From: Catalinimonas niigatensis
GTDB lineage: Bacteria > Bacteroidota > Bacteroidia > Cytophagales > Cyclobacteriaceae
NCBI RefSeq assembly: GCF_030506285.1
Contig: NZ_CP119422.1
Location: 6,001,501-6,065,500 of the forward strand
Reading direction: 5' to 3'
DNA length: 64,000 nt
This document shows, piece after piece, positions 57,989 to 64,000 of the stretch. The notes beneath the pieces are model-generated. The model was not told where the DNA came from, ran no database searches, and worked only from the letters and a program-made list of their open reading frames with translations. Numbering within the stretch: position 1 is the first letter of the stretch; the number at the start of each line of letters is the position of its first letter. The position numbers and the translations under genes are program-made.

Positions 57989-59302
57989 ATGAAATATATT
58001 TACTTAATTTTCATACTTATCCTTTCAAGTTCGGCATGGGCACAGCAGGAGTTTACCTTGCATACGATGGATCTTGTATTCCAGTCGGCCCATACCAACC
58101 CTGCTACTTTGCATCGTCATAAGGCGAGTATTACCCTGGCTTCTTCTTATCACATCAACGTAAAAAATACCGGATTCAACTACAATCGCCTTGCTGCACA
58201 GGTAGAGACCGATGAAACAGGACAAAAGGTGTTAGATCTGGGTAAACTTGCTGAGAATTTAAAACTAAATGGAAAAGATTATCTCCATGCAAGTGCTTCC
58301 GTTGATCTGTTTGCATTAAGTTTTCGGGCAGGTAAAAATCGTTTTTCTCTCAATCTGACAGAGCATATGCAGGCACGTATGGGATATTCAGATGCATTAT
58401 TGAAGCTGGCAGTAAATGGAAATACGCCGGGAAGTACCACAAGTCTGGGAGGATACAAACTTAACGGTATGCACTACAGAGAACTGGGTATTGGTTTTAA
58501 TAGAAAAATTCTGGCAGAAGATAAACTGGTAGTGGGTGGTAGAGTCAAAACTCTTTTTGGTTTGTCCAATGTAAAAACCATACGTACTGATGTCAACATG
58601 CATACTGCTGATGAATCAGATATGTACGCCATTACTGCAACTTCCGATATATTGGTACGGAGTGCAGGAGTAGATATGCTGGAAGATGGTGACCTGGAGT
58701 ATTTATTAAACACCGCCAACAGGGGATACGGAATAGACTTGGGAGCAAGTTATCAGTATTCTAACGCACTAAGCTTTAGTGCTTCTATTGTCAATCTGGG
58801 GTATATCAAATGGAAGGAAGGGGTAACTAACTATACTTCTAAAGGAGAATATACATTTACAGGAATTGATAATAACGACCTTTTTAATGGCTCATTTAGT
58901 CTGGATCAGACAGAACTGATAGACTCAATTACCAACATCTTTGAGTTTGAAGAAACATCAGAAGCTTATAGTACATCTTTGCCAACACAAATGTATCTGT
59001 CAGGATTTTACAAAGTGGCTACCAACACTACTGCATCAGCAAGTATCTATTCTGATTTTATGGGAGGTTTCCGTAAGGGGATGGCGTTAGGCATCACTCA
59101 GCAGGCAGGACGTTGGTTTCAGGCATCGGCTACTTATGCTATGCATGCACGCTCTTACAATAATCTTGGCTTAGGTTTTGTGTTGGGCACGGGAGGTTCG
59201 GGACTACAGTTTTATGCAATTACAGACAATGTGCTTGCTCTGGCCAATCCCGGAAGTGCCAAGATGGTCAATATACGTACCGGATTCAACGTTGTCTTTT
59301 AA
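57989..59302 (+). CDS. DUF5723 family outer-membrane protein
   Basis: The 437-residue protein has a signal peptide (LIFILILSSSAWAQQ). The body begins with a TxHxxDLVFQSAHTNPA motif and follows the regular Gly/aromatic strand pattern of an outer-membrane beta-barrel (YRELGIGFNRKI, YGIDLGASYQYSN, MYLSGFYKV), ending NIRTGFNVVF with a C-terminal Phe. This matches DUF5723. Function unknown. It overlaps the convergent gene's 3' end by 17 bases. Confidence 0.82.
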   Translation: MKYIYLIFILILSSSAWAQQEFTLHTMDLVFQSAHTNPATLHRHKASITLASSYHINVKNTGFNYNRLAAQVETDETGQKVLDLGKLAENLKLNGKDYLHASASVDLFALSFRAGKNRFSLNLTEHMQARMGYSDALLKLAVNGNTPGSTTSLGGYKLNGMHYRELGIGFNRKILAEDKLVVGGRVKTLFGLSNVKTIRTDVNMHTADESDMYAITATSDILVRSAGVDMLEDGDLEYLLNTANRGYGIDLGASYQYSNALSFSASIVNLGYIKWKEGVTNYTSKGEYTFTGIDNNDLFNGSFSLDQTELIDSITNIFEFEETSEAYSTSLPTQMYLSGFYKVATNTTASASIYSDFMGGFRKGMALGITQQAGRWFQASATYAMHARSYNNLGLGFVLGTGGSGLQFYAITDNVLALANPGSAKMVNIRTGFNVVF

Positions 59303-59681
59303 CTAAAAAGTAGGCTAAAACTACAGCTATTCCACTACTCAATATATACAAAGCATTTTTCCAGATAAACTGCTTTTTTAAATAGGAGGGAGCAAATTTA
59401 AGGTATTGGACAGTGGCTTTTTTGTCGCGGCCTAAAACTAGCCAATCCTTCTGATTTACTCTTACAATCACTGGCTGACGCTGCTCTAACAGGGCAGCGT
59501 TAGTTTTTCCGATCGCTTTGAGACTAGGTTTAAAGGGTAGGGGAATAGTAGTAAAAATATCAAGACTCTGGCGGTTTGGGAAGTCAAATATTAAACTTCC
59601 TTGCTCATCATTGGTCACTTTGATCTCTCCTGCACCATTCCGGATGCTCAGATCAGCCATTACTTTCACCGGCTTAGCCAT
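59286..59681 (-). CDS. Small single-pass membrane protein of unknown function
   Basis: With the ATG at 59681 it has 131 residues. A soluble beta-rich part (VMADLSIRNGAGEIKV, IPLPFKP) is followed by one C-terminal membrane helix (ALYILSSGIAVVLAYFLV) and a basic end, as in a tail-anchored protein. A start at 59720 is open but is crossed by a hairpin terminator, so I do not use it. Its 3' end overlaps the DUF5723 gene by 17 bases. No family recognised. Confidence 0.6.
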   Translation of the reverse strand: MAKPVKVMADLSIRNGAGEIKVTNDEQGSLIFDFPNRQSLDIFTTIPLPFKPSLKAIGKTNAALLEQRQPVIVRVNQKDWLVLGRDKKATVQYLKFAPSYLKKQFIWKNALYILSSGIAVVLAYFLVKRQR

Positions 59682-59714
59682 AAAGAAAAAATTAAATCTT
59701 TTTAAAAAGTATAC

Positions 59715-59738
59715 AGGCAAGAGCCGAGACTCTTGCCT
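59715..59738 (-). terminator. Hairpin downstream of the 69-residue protein
   Basis: A 9-bp perfect stem AGGCAAGAG / CTCTTGCCT, followed a few bases later by TTTTTAAA on the minus strand. It lies between two leftward small genes and supports the internal start of the downstream one. Confidence 0.7.
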
Positions 59739-59749
59739 ATATTTTCATT

Positions 59750-59959
59750 CTATTTGTTGACACCGTCAGTTGTGGTAATTTTGATGGTTCCATTCATTTT
59801 CCAATGTGCATGATCAACGCTTCCATTAGCTCCTGCTTTACTAGGAACATAAAGATCAAAATCATCAAACTGATAAGTGATCTCTGCATCGCGACCAGTC
59901 AGTTTATCATATAGACCTATCGCCAACTCCGGCCATGTTTTTGTTTCTTCTTGTGCCAT
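59750..59959 (-). CDS. Small conserved-looking protein, 69 residues
   Basis: It has no signal and no membrane helix. The sequence WPELAIGLYDKLTGRDAEI then QFDDFDLYVPS and HAHWKMNGTIKITT looks like a compact beta-sheet protein. It has a plausible A-rich leader upstream and its own hairpin terminator downstream, which supports it being a real gene. No family recognised; its partner may be the tail-anchored protein next to it. Confidence 0.6.
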   Translation of the reverse strand: MAQEETKTWPELAIGLYDKLTGRDAEITYQFDDFDLYVPSKAGANGSVDHAHWKMNGTIKITTTDGVNK

Positions 59960-60159
59960 AATTAAAAAAATTTGTTTAAAAACTATCTTTCAATTAATAT
60001 CTGTCTTGTATACAAAGCGTTGAACAAAATTGTTTAGCGTTTTTTGTCCGGACAGAGCCATGCACCTTCTGGGGTTTCCACTAAAATTTTCTTATTTTCA
60101 GCAGAACGTTTTGCAACAAGTCAGCCACTTTTGAGTTTTGTATTTTCAACACTACACCG

Positions 60160-60918
60160 ATGAGCAGATCCTTTTCTCTTCTTTGTACTTTAGCATGTAT
60201 CACGTTTGCACCCATAGTGAATGCCCAATTTGAATTGATGGGTACGGCTGACTATATGCCTTCCGGTTGCATCATGCTTACCCCCAATGAACCCTATGCA
60301 GAAGGAATTGCCTACAGTACCACCAAGCTCAATTTGGCTGATTATTTTGAGATTGAATTTGATATTTATCTGGGTGATAAAGATGAATATGGTGCAGATG
60401 GAATTGCTTTTGTGATTCATGATGATCCCAGGGGCTTCAATGCCTTTGGTACTTATGGCGAAGGTATAGGTTATGGACGCTTCAATCCTGCTTTCATATC
60501 TGGAAACTTCATTGCTCCCTCAGTGGCTGTTGAGTTTGATACCTACCAAAATGCTATCCAGAATGACCCAGCCGGTGATCATGTAGCTTTTCTAGAAAAT
60601 GGCAGCAGTTTTCATGAAAAGTATTGGAACGGAGGTAATGAGAATCTTAACCTGGAGGATGATCGTATGCATAATTTTCGTTTTGGCTGGAATCCGGAGA
60701 CAAAGGAAATCATTGTGAGACTGGATAATAACATCGTGTTTCAGGGAACAAAAAATCTGGTAGAAGATTATTTTGATGGCGAAACGGAAGTGATCTGGGG
60801 TTTTACATCATCTACCGGTAGAAAATATAATTTACAGTACTTCTGCTTCCGCCGCATAGCCTATCGTAAACCTAATATTGATATCAAACAAGCAGAGGCA
60901 ATTTACTTAACCGAATAG
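60160..60918 (+). CDS. Secreted L-type lectin domain protein
   Basis: The 252-residue protein has a signal peptide ending near VNAQ. It follows the legume/L-type lectin fold pattern: YFEIEFDIYLG, then GADGIAFVIHDDPRG, SVAVEFDTYQNA, DHVAFLENG and a C-terminal WGFTSSTGRKYNLQ strand. The Asp and Asn residues of the metal-carbohydrate site (GADGIAF, EFDTYQN) are in place. It is probably exported and binds a sugar ligand or Ca2+. It has no sorting domain. Monocistronic. Confidence 0.85.
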   Translation: MSRSFSLLCTLACITFAPIVNAQFELMGTADYMPSGCIMLTPNEPYAEGIAYSTTKLNLADYFEIEFDIYLGDKDEYGADGIAFVIHDDPRGFNAFGTYGEGIGYGRFNPAFISGNFIAPSVAVEFDTYQNAIQNDPAGDHVAFLENGSSFHEKYWNGGNENLNLEDDRMHNFRFGWNPETKEIIVRLDNNIVFQGTKNLVEDYFDGETEVIWGFTSSTGRKYNLQYFCFRRIAYRKPNIDIKQAEAIYLTE

Positions 60919-61009
60919 TTTTCTTCCTTTCTTACAAGGTTGTTTTTGAAAAAGTATCAACAGGATTTATAGAAAAGCCTTGCGTATTTTCATTTAAAAT
61001 ACAGAGGCT

Positions 61010-63121
61010 ATGTTCAAATGGGTGCCTTATCCTTTTCTTAGGCTTACGCCGGTGCTTATCAGCGGTATATTGGCAGCTAACTATTTACACTGGAGGCTCC
61101 CCCTAAGCTTACTGCTGACAACGTGGATATTGTACACCCTGCTGGCTTTTGGTATTCCGAAACAGTATCGTTACAAGTGGGCGAATTGGGTTGGGATGGC
61201 AGGACTTCTTTGGCTTTTCGTAACATCCTGGTTTTATGTACAACATCGGCAAGATGATCGACAGGAGCAGCATCTGGGAAATATCAGCATTCCTTATACC
61301 CATTATGTAGCCACTGTCAAAGAACCCAGTGAACCAAAAAAGAATTCTTATCAGGCTGTTGCAGAAGTAGATTATCTGGTACAGAGGGACAGCGTTGGCG
61401 TTGTTCGTACCACGCCTGCCAAAGGGAAAATCATTCTGTATCAGCCCAAAAACGATAGTCTGTCTACTTTTGTGTACGGAGATCAGATACTTATTCAGGG
61501 ACAAGCACAACGGATAAAACCTCCTGCCAATCCCCATGAGTTTGACTACCGGCAGTTTCTGATTTATCAGCATATCTATCATCAGCATTATCTGCCAAAA
61601 GATCAGTGGACAAGCATAGGCAGTAACATCTCAAATCCTCTTATCTCTTTTGCCTATACAGCTCGCAGTCGCTGCCGTCAGGTTTTTGCTCAGGGTATCA
61701 GCGATCCTCAGGCCAGAGGGATAGCACAGGCTTTGGTGCTTGGTATCAAAACAGAGCTTGATGATGAGATCCGAAATGCCTATGCCGCCGCCGGGGCGAT
61801 GCATGTGCTGGCAGTATCCGGGCTTCACGTCGGGATTATTTACCTAGTACTGTCATTTTTGCTTAAGCCATTAGAACATATCGGAAAAGGAGGGCATGTC
61901 CTTAAAGCAGTACTTTGTTTGCTGGCTTTATGGGCTTATGCACTGCTCACCGGTCTATCCCCTTCAGTGATGCGGGCTGCCCTGATGTTTAGCTTTATCA
62001 TTGTTGCAGAGGCAACCCGAAGGCAAACCAATATTTACAATACCATCGCAGCTTCGGCTTTTTTTCTGCTGCTTTTTGATCCTTACCTGCTCATGTCAGT
62101 TGGTTTTCAGCTTTCTTATCTGGCGGTGCTGGGGATTGTTTATCTGCAACCTAAAATATATCGTTGGTTCAATCCAGAAAACAGATGGCTGGACTGGCTC
62201 TGGGGGCTTACCGCCGTATCTATCGCTGCCCAACTGGCTACTTTTCCGCTGGGCCTCTACTACTTTCAGCAGTTTCCGATCTACTTCTGGCTTTCCAATA
62301 TTATAGTGATTCCGGCAGCTTATCTCATACTTTCTTTAGGCCTGCTTTGTTTCGCCGTTGGACTAAGTCTTCCGTCCCTGCTCACGTATCCCGGATGGCT
62401 TTTGGAGAAAGTGATACAGGTAACTAACCTGGGAGTATTGTGGATTGAACAACTGCCTGTGAGTGTGCTCAAAGGAATCTATTTCAGCAGTGGAGAAACG
62501 TTACTTTTGTATGGAGCAATAGGTTTTCTGCTGATGCTTTTTTACTATAGACGCTTTAAGTATGTGTGGATGTTGAGTGGATGCATCGGACTTATGCTAA
62601 CTATACATGTGCTACATATTGCTCAGGAATATCAGAAAACCAGTATCACTTTTTATCAGGTACCCAAAGAAAGCAGGCTAGATTTGAGTAGTGGCAGAAC
62701 GAACCTCCATTTGGGAAATAATGATTCTAAAGCCATGTATCATATCTTGCCTAACCAGATTTACAGGGGGGTAAAAACCAGTTATCTGTCCGATAGTACC
62801 GCTTCGTCCTCTCTGGCCGTACAGCCCTGGAAGAACATGCTAATCATGGTATGGAAAGGTAAAAAAATAGCGATGGTAAGAGAGCCATTTGATGGGAAAA
62901 GCCGACTTACCGAAAAGTTACCAGTGGATGTAGTAGTCGTTTGTAACAATGCCTTGACTACGTTAGCTTCTTTAGATTCATACTTTAATTATCAGAAATT
63001 GATTATTGATAGTTCTAATTCGCATTATCGGGCTGCAAAACTGGCGCAGGAAGCAGAGGAACTAAATATTTCTTATCATTGTGTTCCACTACAAGGCGCC
63101 TATGAGTACCTGATTGATTGA
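61010..63121 (+). CDS. comEC: ComEC/Rec2-family DNA-uptake channel without metallo-hydrolase domain
   Basis: The 703-residue membrane protein has N-terminal helices plus a DUF4131-type OB-fold region (residues 40-190) and the Competence core at 215-490 (GAMHVLAVSGLHVGIIY, LLTGLSPSVMRAALM, LLMSVGFQLSYLAVLG). The C-terminal 160 residues lack the HxHxDH metallo-beta-lactamase motif seen in longer ComEC proteins. It probably forms the inner-membrane channel for transforming DNA. The gene is followed at once by a histone-deacetylase-family gene. Confidence 0.88.
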   Translation: MFKWVPYPFLRLTPVLISGILAANYLHWRLPLSLLLTTWILYTLLAFGIPKQYRYKWANWVGMAGLLWLFVTSWFYVQHRQDDRQEQHLGNISIPYTHYVATVKEPSEPKKNSYQAVAEVDYLVQRDSVGVVRTTPAKGKIILYQPKNDSLSTFVYGDQILIQGQAQRIKPPANPHEFDYRQFLIYQHIYHQHYLPKDQWTSIGSNISNPLISFAYTARSRCRQVFAQGISDPQARGIAQALVLGIKTELDDEIRNAYAAAGAMHVLAVSGLHVGIIYLVLSFLLKPLEHIGKGGHVLKAVLCLLALWAYALLTGLSPSVMRAALMFSFIIVAEATRRQTNIYNTIAASAFFLLLFDPYLLMSVGFQLSYLAVLGIVYLQPKIYRWFNPENRWLDWLWGLTAVSIAAQLATFPLGLYYFQQFPIYFWLSNIIVIPAAYLILSLGLLCFAVGLSLPSLLTYPGWLLEKVIQVTNLGVLWIEQLPVSVLKGIYFSSGETLLLYGAIGFLLMLFYYRRFKYVWMLSGCIGLMLTIHVLHIAQEYQKTSITFYQVPKESRLDLSSGRTNLHLGNNDSKAMYHILPNQIYRGVKTSYLSDSTASSSLAVQPWKNMLIMVWKGKKIAMVREPFDGKSRLTEKLPVDVVVVCNNALTTLASLDSYFNYQKLIIDSSNSHYRAAKLAQEAEELNISYHCVPLQGAYEYLID

Positions 63122-63122
63122 T

Positions 63123-64000
63123 TTGAAACCTATTGATATTTTTTATTCTGAACGTTTTCATTATCCTCTGCCGGAGGGGCATCGCTTCCCGATAGACAAA
63201 TATGTGCTGGTAAAAGAGCAATTGCTATATCAGGGAATCATTACTGAAGATCAGCTTATTGACCCTGGTCTGATAGATGAAGCTGCTATTTTACTGGTGC
63301 ACACCGCCGAATACTGGCAGCAGGTAAAAACGTTGACTTTGCCACCTCCTATGGTCAGGCGTATTGGACTACCTAATACAGAGGTTTCTGTAAACCGTGC
63401 CAGAAACAGTGTTGCAGGAACACTCAGGGCAGCAGAAGCTGCACTACTCAATGGGGTAGGAATGAATCTGGCAGGAGGTACCCATCATGCCTATCTTGAT
63501 CGGGGAGAGGGCTTCAGTACCCTGAATGATATCGCTATTGCAGCTTCTTTTCTGCTCAGCCAGCAGCAGGTGAACAACATACTGATCATAGACCTGGATG
63601 TACATCAGGGTAATGGCAATGCATTCATTTTTGCAGGCCATCCTTCTGTCTTTACCTTCAGTATGCATGCACAGGATAACTATCCCCTAAAAAAAGAAAA
63701 ATCTGATCTGGACATTGCACTGCCTAGTGGTACCAGCGATGATGAATATCTGGATGTACTACAGCATACTCTGCCTCACTTGTTTGAGACGCATCAGCCT
63801 GATCTGGTTTTTTTTCAGGCGGGCATAGATGTACTGGCTACGGATAAATTAGGCAAGCTTGCGCTAACTAAACAAGGATGTCTCCAGCGCGACCGCATGG
63901 TGTTCCAGACTTGTAAGAAGTACGGTGCACCTGTGGCAAGCTGCATGGGTGGTGGATACTCTCCCCGTATGGCTGATATTGTAGATGCACATTGCAATAC
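63123..64000 (+). CDS. Histone deacetylase family protein (partial, cut by window edge)
   Basis: An open frame starts at a TTG at 63114 or 63123; no ATG is near. I use 63123, two bases after the comEC stop. About 290 residues are visible, with EGHRFPIDKY, GGTHHAYLDRGEGFSTLND (the paired His of the active site), LDVHQGNGNA (zinc ligands) and CMGGGYSPRM. Members deacetylate acetyl-lysine or other amides such as acetylpolyamines. The zinc-site residues seen are intact. The 3' end is outside the window. Confidence 0.88.
   Translation, partial: MKPIDIFYSERFHYPLPEGHRFPIDKYVLVKEQLLYQGIITEDQLIDPGLIDEAAILLVHTAEYWQQVKTLTLPPPMVRRIGLPNTEVSVNRARNSVAGTLRAAEAALLNGVGMNLAGGTHHAYLDRGEGFSTLNDIAIAASFLLSQQQVNNILIIDLDVHQGNGNAFIFAGHPSVFTFSMHAQDNYPLKKEKSDLDIALPSGTSDDEYLDVLQHTLPHLFETHQPDLVFFQAGIDVLATDKLGKLALTKQGCLQRDRMVFQTCKKYGAPVASCMGGGYSPRMADIVDAHCN

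Overview
The window is a stretch of a Bacteroidota chromosome, most likely from the order Cytophagales. This is an inference from several signs: a giant SprB-like surface protein with a type IX secretion (gliding-motility type) C-terminal domain next to a PorP/SprF protein, a DUF5723 outer-membrane protein, Bat aerotolerance genes, a two-subunit methylmalonyl-CoA mutase, moderate GC content, and starts that mostly lack strong Shine-Dalgarno sequences. Most of it is ordinary core genome with short intergenic gaps. One decayed accessory patch lies at about 42.2-45.2 kb.

Layout. 1-5.4 kb: a cut-off nucleotidyltransferase, an HU-like protein, a Tat-exported Gfo/Idh/MocA oxidoreductase, a thioredoxin with a helical tail, a metallophosphoesterase and a CBM9-like secreted protein. 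5.9-14 kb: protein quality control (clpX, clpP, tig, each with its own hairpin terminator), tRNA-Leu, a Rel/SpoT enzyme, a Fur-family regulator and purA. 14-24 kb: a sprB/sprF-like pair whose larger member has 2991 residues, with a strong hairpin between the two genes. 24-34 kb: a beta-barrel protein, an alpha/beta hydrolase, a TetR-TolC-adaptor-RND efflux operon and a membrane metallophosphoesterase. 34-40 kb: dnaA facing away from mutA-mutB across a very AT-rich 0.6 kb gap.

40-45 kb: a FemAB/GNAT-like protein and a coiled-coil protein, followed by a gene-poor scar. The scar holds about 42-bp tandem repeats, a 12-bp inverted repeat, a broken amidohydrolase fused to a 5'-truncated, doubly mutated IS66 transposase, and an orphan 3' gene fragment. 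45-52.3 kb: a sodium:solute symporter, tRNA-Pro, tRNA-Ser, batB-batC, a thiolase, RNase P RNA and an NtrC-like response regulator that lacks a DNA-binding domain. 52.5-64 kb: a LuxE-like adenylating enzyme, two paralogous lipoproteins (the second frameshifted), an orphan glycine-betaine-type ABC ATPase, a lipoprotein/DUF5723 pair, two small unknown proteins, an L-type lectin, a ComEC without its hydrolase domain, and a histone-deacetylase-family gene cut by the right edge.

I did not find an obvious new multi-gene system. The best candidates for a second look are the sprB/sprF-like locus with its strand-specific hairpin, the HTH-less GSFTSA regulator beside rnpB, the 42-bp repeat scar, and the lipoprotein paralogues.
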